Source of the DNA: Streptomyces sp. CG 926
Lineage (GTDB): Bacteria; Actinomycetota; Actinomycetes; Streptomycetales; Streptomycetaceae
Assembly: GCF_003148825.1 (NCBI RefSeq)
Contig: NZ_QGGZ01000003.1
Span: 1 to 64,000 of the forward strand
Reading direction: 5' to 3'
DNA: 64,000 bases
The notes under the pieces: generated by a model
What the model was told of the DNA's origin: nothing
Database searches by the model: none
The model's input: the letters and a program-made list of their open reading frames with translations, nothing else
Position numbers and translations under genes: made by a program
Part shown: positions 7,746 to 17,700 of the stretch, one piece after another
How positions within the stretch are numbered: the stretch's first letter is position 1
How the letters are laid out: each line of letters opens with the position of its first letter

Positions 7746-9599
7746 TCAGCCGCCCAGGAGGGAGACGTCGCGGACCGCGCCCTTGTCGGCGCTGGTGGCC
7801 ATAGCGGCGTAGGCGCGCAGGGCCGCGGAGACCTTGCGCTCGCGGTTCTTCGGGGCGTAGACGCCGCCGAGGGCCGCGTGGCGGGCCGCCAGGGTGGCCT
7901 CGTCGACGAGGACCTCGATGGACCGGTTCGGGATGTCGATGCGGATCCGGTCGCCGTCCTCGACGACCGCGATGGTGCCGCCCGAGGCCGCCTCCGGGGA
8001 GGCGTGGCCGATGGACAGGCCCGAGGTGCCGCCGGAGAAGCGGCCGTCCGTCACCAGCGCGCAGACCTTGCCGAGGCCGCGGCCCTTGAGGAAGGAGGTC
8101 GGGTAGAGCATCTCCTGCATGCCGGGGCCGCCGCGCGGGCCCTCGTAGCGGATGACGACCACGTCGCCCGCCTTGATCTCCTTGCGGAGGATCTTGTCGA
8201 CGGCCTCGTCCTGGGACTCGCAGACGACCGCCGGGCCCTCGAAGGTCCAGATCGACTCGTCGACGCCGGCGGTCTTCACGACGCATCCGTCCTCGGCGAT
8301 GTTGCCGCGCAGGACGGCGAGGCCACCGTCCTTGGAGTACGCGTGCTGCACCGAGCGGATGCAGCCGCCCTCGGCGTCGAGGTCGAGGGATTCCCAGCGC
8401 TTGGACTGGGAGAAGGCGGTGGCGGAGCGCTCGCAGCCGGGGGCGGCGTGCCACAGCTCCATGGCCGTGTCGGTGGCCGTGCCGGAGCGGGCGTCCCACT
8501 TCGCCAGCCAGTCCTCCAGGCCGTCCGAGTGGACGGTGGTGACGTCCTTGTTGAGGAGGCCGCCGCGGTGCAGCTCGCCCAGGATGGCGGGGATGCCGCC
8601 GGCGCGGTGGATGTCCTCCATGTAGTACGTGCCGCCGGGCGCCACGTTCGGCGCGACCTTGGACAGGCACGGGACACGGCGCGAGACGGCGTCGATGTCG
8701 GTGAGGTCGTACTCCAGGCCGGCTTCCTGGGCCGCGGCCAGCAGGTGCAGGATCGTGTTCGTGGAGCCGCCCATGGCGATGTCGAGGGCCATGGCGTTCT
8801 CGAAGGCCTCGCGGGTGGCGATGTTGCGCGGCAGGACGGACTCGTCGCCGTCCTCGTAGTAGCGCTTGGTGATCTCCACGACCGTGCGGCCGGCGTCCTC
8901 GTACAGGGCGCGGCGGGCGGTGTGGGTGGCGAGGACCGATCCGTTGCCCGGGAGGGCCAGGCCGATGGCCTCGGCGAGGCAGTTCATCGAGTTGGCGGTG
9001 AACATGCCGCTGCAGGAGCCGCAGGTGGGACAGGCGTTCTCCTCGATGCGCAGCACGTCCTCGTCGGAGACGTTCTCGTTGGAGGCGTCGACCATGGCGT
9101 CGATCAGGTCGAGCTTGCGGACGGTGCCGTCGACGAGGGTCGCCTGACCGGCCTCCATCGGGCCGCCGGAGACGAAGACGACCGGGATGTTGAGGCGCAT
9201 CGCGGCCATCAGCATGCCGGGGGTGATCTTGTCGCAGTTGGAGATGCAGATCAGCGCGTCGGCGCAGTGCGCCTCGACCATGTACTCGACCGAGTCCGCG
9301 ATCAGGTCGCGGGAGGGGAGGGAGTACAGCATGCCGCCGTGGCCCATGGCGATGCCGTCATCCACCGCGATGGTGTTGAACTCGCGCGGGATCGCGCCGG
9401 CGGCGCGGATGGCGTCGGAGACGATCCGGCCGACCGGGGCCAGGTGGGTGTGACCGGGGACGAACTCGGTGAAGGAGTTGGCGACCGCGACGATCGGCTT
9501 GCCGATGTCCGCGCTCGCTACGCCCGACGCGCGCATCAGCGCACGCGCGCCTGCCATGTTGCGGCCGTGGGTGACGGTGCGGGACCTCAGCTCGGGCAT
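7746..9599 (-). CDS. ilvD: Dihydroxy-acid dehydratase
   Basis: Third enzyme of the shared valine, isoleucine and leucine pathway, and a source of the ketoisovalerate that also feeds pantothenate synthesis. The 617-residue protein is full length for the E. coli-type enzyme. Candidate iron-sulphur cysteines are C122 in SNCDKITPG and the cluster C190, C193, C196 in [17 protein letters not shown]; the [13 protein letters not shown] stretch (79-91) is also conserved. ATG at 9599 has GGGGAG about 9 bases upstream. It follows the TetR gene on the same strand after 122 bases that contain a hairpin, so it probably has its own promoter. No other branched-chain amino acid gene is nearby. Confidence 0.97.
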   Translation of the reverse strand: MPELRSRTVTHGRNMAGARALMRASGVASADIGKPIVAVANSFTEFVPGHTHLAPVGRIVSDAIRAAGAIPREFNTIAVDDGIAMGHGGMLYSLPSRDLIADSVEYMVEAHCADALICISNCDKITPGMLMAAMRLNIPVVFVSGGPMEAGQATLVDGTVRKLDLIDAMVDASNENVSDEDVLRIEENACPTCGSCSGMFTANSMNCLAEAIGLALPGNGSVLATHTARRALYEDAGRTVVEITKRYYEDGDESVLPRNIATREAFENAMALDIAMGGSTNTILHLLAAAQEAGLEYDLTDIDAVSRRVPCLSKVAPNVAPGGTYYMEDIHRAGGIPAILGELHRGGLLNKDVTTVHSDGLEDWLAKWDARSGTATDTAMELWHAAPGCERSATAFSQSKRWESLDLDAEGGCIRSVQHAYSKDGGLAVLRGNIAEDGCVVKTAGVDESIWTFEGPAVVCESQDEAVDKILRKEIKAGDVVVIRYEGPRGGPGMQEMLYPTSFLKGRGLGKVCALVTDGRFSGGTSGLSIGHASPEAASGGTIAVVEDGDRIRIDIPNRSIEVLVDEATLAARHAALGGVYAPKNRERKVSAALRAYAAMATSADKGAVRDVSLLGG

Positions 9600-9685
9600 G
9601 CGGTTTCACTCCCCATGAGTGCGGCTGTACGGTCAGCCGCGACTGCGGATATGGCTCAGATACGAGGCTACGCCCACCGCCCGCG

Positions 9686-9706
9686 ATCCGGACACCGCGT
9701 CCGGAT
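9686..9706. terminator. Hairpin after the TetR gene, before ilvD
   Basis: ATCCGGAC (9686-9693) pairs with GTCCGGAT (9699-9706) around a 5-base loop, just after the stop of the TetR gene. It could terminate the isomerase-tetR transcript or act as an operator upstream of ilvD. Confidence 0.4.
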
Positions 9707-9721
9707 GTCGGGACGGGAGGC

Positions 9722-10351
9722 TCATTCCTCGGTCAGGTACCGCTGGAGGGTGGGCGCCACGAGGGCCACGATCTTCTCCGGGTCGGCGGAGGCCAGGGGC
9801 TCCACCTGGACCACGTAGCGCAGGATCGCGATGCCGACCATGTGGGAGGCGGCGAGCTCGGCGCGGAAGGTCGGGTCGGGGACGTCGAGGTCGGCGGCGA
9901 CGCGCTCCAGGAGCCGCCGCAGCACCAGCTGGCGCAGCACCTTCGCGGCGGCCTCGTGCGTCAGCGCGGAGCGGATCACGGCGAGCAGCGGGACCCGGGT
10001 GACCGGGTTCTCCCAGATGCCGAGGAAGTAGCGGGCGAGGCGCTCGCCGATGCCGTCCGGGCCCTCGCCGATGATCGCGGGGACCACCAGGGCGGGCTCG
10101 ATGCTGACCTCGATGGCGGCGGCGAAGAGGTCGTCCTTGCTGCCGAAGTAGTGGTGGACCAGCGCCGGGTCGACGCCTGCGACCTTCGCGATGCCGCGCA
10201 CGGACGTCTTGTCGTACCCGCGCTCCGCGAACACCTCCCGGGCGGCGAGGCGGATGCGCTCCTGGGTGCCGGGGCCGTCGTCGGCCTCGTCCTGTCGGGG
10301 CCGGCCGGGGCCGCGGCGGCGCGGCCGGGGGGCGTCCGGGGTGTCGCTCAC
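9722..10351 (-). CDS. TetR-family transcriptional regulator
   Basis: A 209-residue one-component regulator. The N-terminal helix-turn-helix domain spans about 30-76, with the recognition region [20 protein letters not shown] (50-69), followed by a helical ligand-binding domain like those of the TetR_C group. An unstructured basic tail ([11 protein letters not shown]) precedes it. The GTG at 10351 overlaps the stop of the upstream isomerase gene (GTGA), so both are in one operon; the frame continues upstream but only over that gene. Possible targets are the isomerase operon itself or the next gene, ilvD. The ligand is unknown. Confidence 0.92.
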   Translation of the reverse strand: MSDTPDAPRPRRRGPGRPRQDEADDGPGTQERIRLAAREVFAERGYDKTSVRGIAKVAGVDPALVHHYFGSKDDLFAAAIEVSIEPALVVPAIIGEGPDGIGERLARYFLGIWENPVTRVPLLAVIRSALTHEAAAKVLRQLVLRRLLERVAADLDVPDPTFRAELAASHMVGIAILRYVVQVEPLASADPEKIVALVAPTLQRYLTEE

Positions 10352-11193
10352 GTCCGGCGGGCCTTGTCGCGCGCGGTGGTGGGGGCGGCGGCGGTGGTGG
10401 CGAGGTGCAGCCGGGTGAAGGCCAGCGCCTCCGCGAGATCGGCCTCGCGCTCGGCGGAGGACATCGCCCGGCGGGTGTTGACCTCGATCACCACGTGCCC
10501 GTCGAACGAGGTCCGCGCGAGGCCCTCCAGCAGCTCGGCGCAGGGCTGCGTACCGCGGCCCGGAACCAGGTGCTCGTCCTTGGCCGAGCCGTTCCCGTCG
10601 GCGAGGTGGATGTGCGCGAGCCGGTCGCCCATGCGGTCGATCATCGCGGTGGCGTCGGTACGGGCGGTCGCGGTGTGCGACAGGTCGACGGTGAAGTGGC
10701 GGTAGTCGTCCTTCGTCACGTCCCACTCGGGGGCGTACGCGAGCATCTCGCGGTCGCGGTAGCGCCACGGGTACATGTTCTCCACGGCGAACCGCACGTC
10801 GGTCTCGTCCGCCATCCGCCAGATGCCGGTGACGAAGTCCCGCGCGTACTGGCGCTGCCAGCGGAACGGCGGATGCACGACCACGGTGCTCGCCCCGAGC
10901 CGCTCGGCCGCGGCCTGGGCGCGCTGGAGCTTGGTCCACGGATCGGTGGACCAGACCCGCTGGGTGATCAGGAGGCAGGGCGCGTGCACGGCCAGGATCG
11001 GCACCCCGTGGTGGTCCGACAGCCGGCGCAGGGCGTCGACGTCCTGACTGACCGGATCCGTCCAGACCATCACCTCGACGCCGTCGTAACCGAGGCGCGC
11101 GGCGATCTCGAAGGCGGTCGCCGTCGACTCCGGATAGACGGAGGCGGTGGAGAGGGCGACTTTCGCGGTCGGGACACGGACTGGTTCTGCCAC
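10348..11193 (-). CDS. Sugar phosphate isomerase/epimerase family TIM-barrel protein
   Basis: A 281-residue protein of the xylose isomerase-like TIM-barrel superfamily (AP endonuclease 2 fold). Visible family features are the first strand and helix [19 protein letters not shown], the acidic ligand in [16 protein letters not shown] and the metal-site region [19 protein letters not shown]. Members use a divalent metal to isomerise sugars or related compounds; the substrate here is not evident. GTG at 11193 is the most plausible start because it directly precedes the first barrel strand; no strong ribosome site is visible. It is coupled to the TetR gene downstream. Confidence 0.85.
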   Translation of the reverse strand: MAEPVRVPTAKVALSTASVYPESTATAFEIAARLGYDGVEVMVWTDPVSQDVDALRRLSDHHGVPILAVHAPCLLITQRVWSTDPWTKLQRAQAAAERLGASTVVVHPPFRWQRQYARDFVTGIWRMADETDVRFAVENMYPWRYRDREMLAYAPEWDVTKDDYRHFTVDLSHTATARTDATAMIDRMGDRLAHIHLADGNGSAKDEHLVPGRGTQPCAELLEGLARTSFDGHVVIEVNTRRAMSSAEREADLAEALAFTRLHLATTAAAPTTARDKARRT

Positions 11194-11279
11194 GGAGACA
11201 GGGTACGGGCCCGGGACGGCGCGTGACCGTGACGGCGGCCACGCGGGTGGGGACGGGGTGGAGGAGAAGTCGGTCGCGT

Positions 11280-11732
11280 TCACAGGGTGAGCAGCCGCAC
11301 GAGCAGCACCGTCACCGTACCGGTGGTCAGGAGCGCCCCCAGAACGGTGAACAGCAGAACGAGGGCCTTCCCGTCCATGCCCTCGATGAGGAAACGGTCC
11401 GGCTTCTCGCGGTCGTACCGGACCGTGACGACGGCTCCTACGCGAAAGGCCCGGGGCACCTTTCCCCGACCGAAAGCGGATGTGTGCTCGCAGGCGCGCC
11501 CGTCGCCGGCCGTCCACGCCGCGACCGGGTGGCGGAAGGTGCCGCCCTCACTGCCCTCGCTGACCTCGCTGACCTCGTGTCGAACGATGCGACCCACGGC
11601 GGTGACGCCGTCGCGGCGCAGCGAACTCAGCCGGCGCAGGCCGGCCAGCCCGATGGAGAGAAAAGCCGCGCCGAGCGTCAGGGGGATGAGGGAGATGAGC
11701 CATTCGAGTCCCATGATCCATGCGACGCGCAC
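11280..11732 (-). CDS. DUF3592-type membrane protein
   Basis: A 150-residue protein with a hydrophobic segment at each end (about 8-30 and 124-147) and a soluble beta-rich stretch between them containing the DUF3592-like pattern [11 protein letters not shown] and [17 protein letters not shown]. Such proteins are common in actinobacteria and have no known function. A second ATG six codons in (11714) is an equally good start; neither has a clear ribosome site. It lies just downstream of the Ppx/GppA-type gene on the same strand (about 50 bases between them), so the two could be co-transcribed. Confidence 0.75.
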   Translation of the reverse strand: MRVAWIMGLEWLISLIPLTLGAAFLSIGLAGLRRLSSLRRDGVTAVGRIVRHEVSEVSEGSEGGTFRHPVAAWTAGDGRACEHTSAFGRGKVPRAFRVGAVVTVRYDREKPDRFLIEGMDGKALVLLFTVLGALLTTGTVTVLLVRLLTL

Positions 11733-11781
11733 GCCGAGGTATCGGTTGCGGCCCCGACCGGGCGTCGCGTCGGCCGTTCCC

Positions 11782-12720
11782 TCACACCTCCGTTGCCGGC
11801 ATGTGGTCCAGCCTGCGCAGGATCACGCCTTCGCGCAGCGCCCACGGGCAGATCTCCAGTTCCTCCACGCCGAAGAGGTCCATCGTGGCCTCGGCCACGA
11901 GCGCGCCGGCCAGGAGCTGGTTCGAGCGGCCCTCCGAGACGCCCGGGAGGGCGGAGCGCTGGGCCGTGGTCATCGCGGCCAGGCGCGGGACCCATTCCTC
12001 CAGGGCCTTGCGGCTGAGGTCCCGCTGGACGTACAGGCCTTCCGCGGAACGGGCCGCGCCCGCGATGCGCGCCAGCTGCTTGAAGGTCTTCGAGGTCGCC
12101 ACCACGTGGTCCGGCGCGCCGAAGCGGCGGAACTCGCCGACCGTGCGGGCGATCTCCGCCCGCACGTGCCGCCGTAGCGCCCGGATGTCCAGCGCGTCCG
12201 GCGGGTCGCCCGGGAGCCAGCCCGAGGTGAGGCGCCCCGCGCCCAGCGGGAGGGAGACGGCCGCGTCCGGGTCCTCGTCGATGCCGTACGCGATCTCCAG
12301 CGAGCCGCCGCCGATGTCCAGGACCAGCAGCTTCCCGGCGGACCAGCCGAACCAGCGGCGGGCCGCGAGGAAGGTGAGGCGGGCCTCGTCCTCGCCGCTG
12401 AGCACCGGCAGGTCGACGCCGGTCTCGGCCTTGACCCGCGCGAGGACCTCGTCCGCGTTGGTGGCCTCGCGTACGGCGCTGGTCGCGAAGGGGAGGACGT
12501 CCTCGCACCCCTTGTCCTCGGCGGCCTGGACCGCGTCGCCGATCACGGAGACGAGACGCTCGACGCCTTCGGGGGTGACGGCGCCGCGCTCGTCGAGCAG
12601 CTCCGCCAGCCTCATCTCCACCTTGTGCGAGTGCGCCGGCTGCGGGCGCGCGCCGGGGTGCGCGTCCACCACCAGCAGATGGACCGTATTCGAACCCACA
12701 TCCAGCACACCGAGTCTCAT
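11782..12720 (-). CDS. Ppx/GppA-type phosphatase
   Basis: Member of the ASKHA exopolyphosphatase/pppGpp phosphatase family, 312 residues, the short form with only the two actin-like lobes and no C-terminal HD domain. The N-terminal phosphate loop [15 protein letters not shown] (5-19) and the second loop [10 protein letters not shown] (around 140) are intact, as is the [10 protein letters not shown] segment. Members hydrolyse polyphosphate or pppGpp, or act as phosphate sensors; the exact substrate is not determined. The ATG at 12720 places the first strand at the N-terminus. A reading frame continues far upstream but lies opposite other genes. No polyphosphate kinase is adjacent. Confidence 0.92.
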   Translation of the reverse strand: MRLGVLDVGSNTVHLLVVDAHPGARPQPAHSHKVEMRLAELLDERGAVTPEGVERLVSVIGDAVQAAEDKGCEDVLPFATSAVREATNADEVLARVKAETGVDLPVLSGEDEARLTFLAARRWFGWSAGKLLVLDIGGGSLEIAYGIDEDPDAAVSLPLGAGRLTSGWLPGDPPDALDIRALRRHVRAEIARTVGEFRRFGAPDHVVATSKTFKQLARIAGAARSAEGLYVQRDLSRKALEEWVPRLAAMTTAQRSALPGVSEGRSNQLLAGALVAEATMDLFGVEELEICPWALREGVILRRLDHMPATEV

Positions 12721-12770
12721 AGGGGGAAACGCTACTGCGAGGAAGACTCGGGGGTTGAGTAAGGGGCGCA

Positions 12771-12776
12771 TAGGCT
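12771..12776 (+). promoter_or_regulatory. -10 hexamer giving a leaderless transcript
   Basis: TAGGCT ends 7 bases before the GTG at 12784, and no ribosome site lies between. Transcription would start at or next to the start codon. There is no strong -35 at the expected distance. Confidence 0.45.
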
Positions 12777-12783
12777 TGGCTTT

Positions 12784-13644
12784 GTGCCAAATACGAAGAA
12801 GGCCAACAAGACCCGGTCGCAGAAGGACACGGGCAAGGACACCGGCAAGGGCAAGGCCAAGGCCGACGCCAGGAACGGTAAGGACAAGGCCGTGGTCGTG
12901 GCCGACGAGAAGGGGCTCGACTTCCCCCGGGCCTGGGTGGAATTCCCCGATCCCGCCGACGACGAGCAGATCTTCCGCTGTGACCTGACCTGGCTGACCT
13001 CCCGCTGGACCTGCATCTTCGGCAGCGGCTGCCAGGGCATCCAGGCGGGTCGGGCCGACGACGGCTGCTGCACGCTCGGCGCGCACTTCTCCGACGAGGA
13101 CGACGAGAAGCGCGTCGCGTCCCACGTGGCCCGGCTGACGCCCGAGCTGTGGCAGTTCCACGACGTCGGCAGCGAGGGCGGGTGGACGCAGCACGACGAC
13201 GACGGGGAGAAGCAGACCCGCCGCTGGGACGGCGCGTGCATCTTCCTGAACCGGCCGGGGTTCCCCGCCGGAGCCGGCTGCTCGCTCCACATCCTCGCGG
13301 TGAAGGAGGGCCGGGAGCCGCTGGAGACCAAGCCCGACGTCTGCTGGCAGCTGCCGATCCGCCGGACGTACGAGTGGATCGACCGGCCGGACGACACGCG
13401 TGTGCTGCAGGTGTCGATCGGTGAGTACGACCGCCGTGGCTGGGGTCCGGGCGGCCACGACCTGCACTGGTGGTGCACGTCGGCCACCTCCGCGCACGGG
13501 GCCGGCGAGCCGGTGTACGTGTCGTACCGCCCCGAGCTGACGGAGCTGATGGGCAAGGAGGGCTACGACGAGCTGGTGAAGCTGTGCGAGGCACGGCTGG
13601 CCTCGCTGCTGCCGATGGCTCCGCACCCCGCGGATCCCGCCTGA
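12784..13644 (+). CDS. Cysteine-rich conserved protein, possibly metal-binding
   Basis: A 286-residue protein. The first 40 residues are a lysine-rich, low-complexity tail. The core has conserved-looking cysteines at 66, 77, 83, 95 and 96 ([10 protein letters not shown] and DDGCCTLGA), and more in [24 protein letters not shown] and WWCTSA. This spacing recalls, but does not clearly match, the YkgJ-type Fe/Zn cluster proteins. Aromatic- and His-rich stretches follow (HDLHWWC). No signal peptide is present. I do not know its function. The GTG start has a -10-like TAGGCT 7 bases upstream, suggesting a leaderless mRNA. It is divergent from the Ppx/GppA gene. Confidence 0.8.
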   Translation: MPNTKKANKTRSQKDTGKDTGKGKAKADARNGKDKAVVVADEKGLDFPRAWVEFPDPADDEQIFRCDLTWLTSRWTCIFGSGCQGIQAGRADDGCCTLGAHFSDEDDEKRVASHVARLTPELWQFHDVGSEGGWTQHDDDGEKQTRRWDGACIFLNRPGFPAGAGCSLHILAVKEGREPLETKPDVCWQLPIRRTYEWIDRPDDTRVLQVSIGEYDRRGWGPGGHDLHWWCTSATSAHGAGEPVYVSYRPELTELMGKEGYDELVKLCEARLASLLPMAPHPADPA

Positions 13645-13673
13645 TCGCAGGCCCCTCGGCGTCCCTGTGGCAC

Positions 13674-15437
13674 TCAGGGTCCCGGTGACACCGACGGGGC
13701 CGGGTCCGGGGCGGGGGAAACCGTTCCGCCTGAGCCCTCCGTCGGGGTCGGCTCGGGTGTCGGGGACGGCGGCGGGATCGTCGGCTCCGTCGGGGTCGGC
13801 GTCGGGGTCGACGGCTGTGTCGGGTCCGGCGAGGGCGTAGGTGTCGCGGGCTGCGTCGGGTCCGGGGTGGGCGGGGGCGTCGCCGCGGGGCGGCCGCGGC
13901 CCTGGATGGAGACGACCGCGCCGCTCGGGTCGACCCCGACCCGGGCCCGCCAGGCGCCGACGGGCTGGGCCTCGGGGTCCACGGCGATCCGTAGGGTGAC
14001 CGATTCTCCTGGGGCGAGCGTGCCCGCGGTCCGGCTCGCGCGCAGCCAGGGGGCGTCGGACCAGAGCCGCCAGTCCACGGGGGCGCCGCCGGTGGCGGTG
14101 AGGGTGAGCAGGGTGACGGCCCCCTGGGCGGACGCGGCCACGGTGAGGCGGCCCGGGTCTCCGGCCTGGTCGGGGGTCGCGGGCGGGCCGCTGCTGATGA
14201 CCTCGACGGAGACGTCGGAGGTGGTGTCGCTCTGGGCGAAGCCGGGGCCGCCGGTGGTCGCGGCGGCGTTGCCGGTGTTCTCGTAGGCGGTCAGCGGGCG
14301 GCCGTCGGTCCGTGCGGTCGGGAGCTCGGACTCGCTGGAGGAGATACGGGTGGAGTCGCCGACGGCGGGCTCGCCGGTGTCGGGTCCGCCGCGGTACGCC
14401 GCCCACAGGGCCAGGACCGGGGCGGCGACGACGGTGGCGACGACGGTGGTGGTCACCACGCGGGCGCGCAGCCGGTCGCGGCGGGCCACGCGGTCCTTGG
14501 GGTCCATGGGGAAGCCGGTGCGGTCGAAGCGCGGGGCGGGTCCGCGGCCGCGGACCCGGCCGGAGCGGAGCATCGCGGCGTGGACGGCGGTGCGGGGGGC
14601 CGGTACGAGGGGGAGCGCCGCGGTGTTGAGGCCGCCGGAGCCTGGCCAGGGGCCGGCGGCGCCCACCCGTTCGGCGACGCGGCGGCACCGGGGGCAGTCG
14701 TCCACGTGGCGGACGAGCTCGGCGCGCAGGGTGCTGGAGAGCAGGACGTTGCCGTCGCCTTCGTCGCCGGTGAGCCGGGAGACGCTGGGGCAGTTGCCGG
14801 TCTCGACGACGGCGAGGGCGGCGCGGGTGCGTTCGACCTCGCAGGCGGCGCCGGAGAGCAGCTCGCGGGCGGCGGCCGCGGGGGTGCCGAGGACGGCGGC
14901 GAGTTCGGGGACGCCGAGGCGGTGGCGGACGGCGAGTTCGAGGGCCTCGCGCTGCTCGGGTGTGGTGCCGGCGGCTTCGGGCCAGGCGAGCCGGGCCAGC
15001 TCGGTACGGCGGTAGGCGCTCACGTCAAGGGGACGGTGGGCGTCCTGGCCGCGCTCGGGGCCCGTGTCACCACCCGGCGCACGGTCGCGCCGGCCGTGCT
15101 CCGGCGCACGCCGGGCGGAATGCGCTCCCTGTCGCGCGCGCCGCTGCTCGGCCAGCCGGTGCAGGCAGCCCCAGCGGGCGAGTGCGTAGAGCCAGGCGCG
15201 CCGGTCCCCCTCGTCGGGGCAGCGGCCGGGATGCCGCTCGGCGACGGCGAGGACGTCCCCGAGCACGTCGGTCGCGGTGTCGTGGTCGCACAGGACCGAC
15301 AGGCAGTACGTGAACAGGCCGTCCAGGTAGGGCTCGTGCCGGAACGGCGGCGGCTGCTCGGCCTCGTGGGGCATGCGCCCGTGCGCCCGGTGTGCGCCGG
15401 TGCGCGCTGAGGAGTGTGCCTGGTTGCTGCTGTTCAC
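13674..15437 (-). CDS. Membrane fusion protein: sigma-like, zinc finger, BACON-like
   Basis: A 587-residue multidomain protein. Residues about 35-100 resemble sigma-70 region 2 ([31 protein letters not shown]), and 150-205 resemble region 4 ([19 protein letters not shown]). Then comes a zinc-finger motif like those of anti-sigma factors, HVDDCPRC (H244, C248, C251), and one membrane segment at 326-348. Outside, a BACON-like beta-sandwich (about 429-513, with [20 protein letters not shown]) is followed by a Pro/Thr-rich tail containing repeated PDPTQP units. The domain order suggests an inside-facing DNA- or sigma-binding part tethered to an outward sensor. The GTG at 15437 is the longest start; ATG at 15374 is an alternative. 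Function unknown. Confidence 0.8.
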   Translation of the reverse strand: MNSSNQAHSSARTGAHRAHGRMPHEAEQPPPFRHEPYLDGLFTYCLSVLCDHDTATDVLGDVLAVAERHPGRCPDEGDRRAWLYALARWGCLHRLAEQRRARQGAHSARRAPEHGRRDRAPGGDTGPERGQDAHRPLDVSAYRRTELARLAWPEAAGTTPEQREALELAVRHRLGVPELAAVLGTPAAAARELLSGAACEVERTRAALAVVETGNCPSVSRLTGDEGDGNVLLSSTLRAELVRHVDDCPRCRRVAERVGAAGPWPGSGGLNTAALPLVPAPRTAVHAAMLRSGRVRGRGPAPRFDRTGFPMDPKDRVARRDRLRARVVTTTVVATVVAAPVLALWAAYRGGPDTGEPAVGDSTRISSSESELPTARTDGRPLTAYENTGNAAATTGGPGFAQSDTTSDVSVEVISSGPPATPDQAGDPGRLTVAASAQGAVTLLTLTATGGAPVDWRLWSDAPWLRASRTAGTLAPGESVTLRIAVDPEAQPVGAWRARVGVDPSGAVVSIQGRGRPAATPPPTPDPTQPATPTPSPDPTQPSTPTPTPTEPTIPPPSPTPEPTPTEGSGGTVSPAPDPAPSVSPGP

Positions 15438-15488
15438 CTGGCGACCGTAGGCGGCGTGCCGGTGACGCCCTGGAAGCCTTCGCCACTT

Positions 15489-15998
15489 TTAGCCCTTACG
15501 GGTGAACAGATCGGTGAGGCGCTGACGCAGGCCCTGACGCGGTCGGACCGGCGGGCTCACGGGGTCGGCCGGAGCGGCGAGCTCGGCGGGGACGGCAAGG
15601 TCGGCCGGGACGGCAAGGTCGGCCGGGGCCGCGCGGGCGGCGAGCTCGGCGGGGCCCACGCGCACCTCGCGCACGAGGGCGCCGTCCTCCCCGTAGAACT
15701 CCACCGAGAAGGGCAGCCCTCGCGCGGACAGCACGGCGACGAGCGCGTCGAGCCGGCCGGCGTCCGCCTGGCCGTGGAGGAGGACGCCGTCGTCGCTCGG
15801 TTCGATCTCGAGGCGGGCCGACGGGCTCTGCACCTCGTACCCCTCCCAGGAGGAGGAACGCGAACTCCAGCCCGCGCGGACGAGGAACGCGGCGAGGTCC
15901 GCGGCGGAGCGGCGGCCGGGGAAACACCCCGCCACGTCCACGACGGGCAGCCCGGTCGCGTCGGCTTCGAAGGGCTCACCCTCGTGGGACAGGTCCAT
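15489..15998 (-). CDS. Conserved hypothetical protein, acidic, no membrane segment
   Basis: A 169-residue soluble protein. Residues 1-115 look like a compact alpha/beta domain (LPVVDVAGCFPGRRSAADLA, FSVEFYGEDGALVREVRVG). This is followed by an alanine-rich low-complexity segment with three tandem copies of a unit like ADLAVP, and a basic C-terminus (RQGLRQRLTDLF). I do not recognise the family. ATG at 15998 is preferred because GAGGG lies about 8 bases upstream; an upstream ATG exists but would extend into the radA promoter region. It is divergent from radA with only 85 bases between start codons, so they share a control region. Confidence 0.7.
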   Translation of the reverse strand: MDLSHEGEPFEADATGLPVVDVAGCFPGRRSAADLAAFLVRAGWSSRSSSWEGYEVQSPSARLEIEPSDDGVLLHGQADAGRLDALVAVLSARGLPFSVEFYGEDGALVREVRVGPAELAARAAPADLAVPADLAVPAELAAPADPVSPPVRPRQGLRQRLTDLFTRKG

Positions 15999-16083
15999 GG
16001 GGACACCCTCGCAGCATGGCGGCCGCGCCCCGCCGGCGGCACCGCGGTCCGGCTTGTCGGTGCGGGCGGCTACCGTGAACGGC

Positions 16084-17496
16084 ATGGCTGCCCGCACCGC
16101 TCGTTCATCCGCCAAGGACCGGCCGTCCTACCGCTGCACCGACTGCGGCTGGACGACCGCGAAGTGGCTCGGTCGCTGTCCCGAATGCCAGGCCTGGGGC
16201 ACCGTCGAGGAGATGGGCGCGCCCGCCGTGCGGACCACCGCCGCGGGCCGGGTCTCCACCGCCGCCCTGCCGATCGGGCAGGTCGACGGGCGGACCGCGA
16301 CCGCCCGCAGCACCGGTGTGGACGAGCTGGACCGCGTCCTCGGCGGCGGGCTCGTGCCCGGTGCCGTCGTCCTGCTCGCCGGCGAGCCCGGCGTCGGCAA
16401 GTCGACCCTGCTGCTGGACGTGGCGGCGAAGGCGGCCGGCGAGGAGCACCGCACGCTGTACGTGACGGGCGAGGAGTCGGCGAGCCAGGTGCGCCTGCGG
16501 GCCGACCGGATCAACGCCCTCGACGATCACCTCTACCTCGCCGCCGAGACCGACCTTTCCGCCGTGCTCGGGCATCTCGACGCCGTGAAGCCCTCCCTGC
16601 TGATCCTGGACTCCGTACAGACGATCGCCTCCCCCGAGATCGACGGCGCACCCGGCGGCATGGCCCAGGTGCGGGAGGTGGCCGGGGCGCTGATCCGGGC
16701 CTCGAAGGAGCGCGGCATGGCCACCCTCCTCGTCGGCCACGTGACCAAGGACGGGGCCATCGCCGGTCCCCGTCTGCTGGAGCACCTCGTGGACGTGGTG
16801 CTGAGCTTCGAGGGCGACCGGCACGCCCGGCTGCGGCTGGTGCGCGGCATCAAGAACCGGTACGGGGCCACCGACGAGGTCGGCTGCTTCGAGCTGCACG
16901 ACGAGGGGATCACCGGGCTCGCCGACCCGAGCGGGCTGTTCCTGACCCGGCGGGCCGAGGCCGTCCCGGGCACCTGCCTGACGGTGACTCTGGAGGGGAA
17001 GCGTCCGCTGGTCGCCGAGGTGCAGGCGCTGACCGTGGACTCGCAGATCCCCTCCCCCCGGCGCACGACCTCGGGCCTGGAGACCTCGCGGGTGTCGATG
17101 ATGCTGGCGGTGCTGGAGCAGCGCGGCCGGATCACGGCGCTCGGCAAGCGCGACATCTACAGCGCCACCGTGGGTGGGGTGAAGCTCACCGAGCCGGCCG
17201 CCGACCTGGCGATCGCGCTCGCGCTGGCCTCGGCCGCCAGTGACGTCCCGCTGCCGAAGAACCTCGTCGCGATCGGTGAGGTCGGTCTGGCCGGCGAGGT
17301 GCGGCGGGTGACCGGCGTGCAGCGGCGGCTCGCGGAGGCGCACCGACTGGGATTCACGCACGCGCTGGTCCCGGCGGATCCCGGCAAGGTGCCGGCCGGG
17401 ATGAAGGTCATCGAGGTGGCCGACATGGGCGACGCGCTACGGGTGTTGCCGCGCGGCCGCTCCCGCAAGCCCGCCGAGGAGCGGTCCGAGCAGTAG
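16084..17496 (+). CDS. radA: DNA repair protein RadA (Sms)
   Basis: RecA-like helicase that promotes branch migration during recombination repair. The 470-residue protein has all parts of the family: a C4 zinc finger (C18, C21, C32, C35), Walker A GEPGVGKST (100-108), the RadA-specific KNRYG motif (258-262) and a C-terminal Lon-type fold whose role is structural. The ATG at 16084 immediately precedes the zinc finger. It lies upstream of disA on the same strand; the RadA-DisA pair is widely conserved, and RadA is known to restrain DisA activity in Bacillus. A hairpin ends the gene, so disA may have its own promoter. Confidence 0.97.
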   Translation: MAARTARSSAKDRPSYRCTDCGWTTAKWLGRCPECQAWGTVEEMGAPAVRTTAAGRVSTAALPIGQVDGRTATARSTGVDELDRVLGGGLVPGAVVLLAGEPGVGKSTLLLDVAAKAAGEEHRTLYVTGEESASQVRLRADRINALDDHLYLAAETDLSAVLGHLDAVKPSLLILDSVQTIASPEIDGAPGGMAQVREVAGALIRASKERGMATLLVGHVTKDGAIAGPRLLEHLVDVVLSFEGDRHARLRLVRGIKNRYGATDEVGCFELHDEGITGLADPSGLFLTRRAEAVPGTCLTVTLEGKRPLVAEVQALTVDSQIPSPRRTTSGLETSRVSMMLAVLEQRGRITALGKRDIYSATVGGVKLTEPAADLAIALALASAASDVPLPKNLVAIGEVGLAGEVRRVTGVQRRLAEAHRLGFTHALVPADPGKVPAGMKVIEVADMGDALRVLPRGRSRKPAEERSEQ

Positions 17497-17550
17497 CCGA
17501 ACCGGGGGACGATCCCCTGGTCAGGGGGTCCGTCACGGGGTGCGCCAAGG

Positions 17551-17575
17551 GGTCCGGGAGGGCCCCTCCCGGACC
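17551..17575 (+). terminator. Hairpin between radA and disA
   Basis: GGTCCGGGAGG (17551-17561) pairs with CCTCCCGGACC (17565-17575) around a 3-base loop. There is no T run. It would reduce read-through from radA into disA. Confidence 0.6.
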
Positions 17576-17700
17576 GTACCCGCTCAAGCCACGGCGGGGC
17601 CGTGGCGCGCGCCGGTAGACTTTGTGCTGGTCCGCCCGGCCGTACGCACGTCCTCGTGCCCGCGGCGCTGGGCGGCGCAACCCGCGACCGGAGGAGTGCA

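Noticed and set aside
7713..9818. A 701-codon plus-strand frame over ilvD
   Set aside because: It is opposite ilvD, has repeated low-complexity VDE/GGV runs, and lacks a domain.
9722..11242. One long TetR fusion protein
   Set aside because: The frame extends upstream only across the isomerase gene on the same strand; GTG 10351 with a GTGA overlap is the real start.
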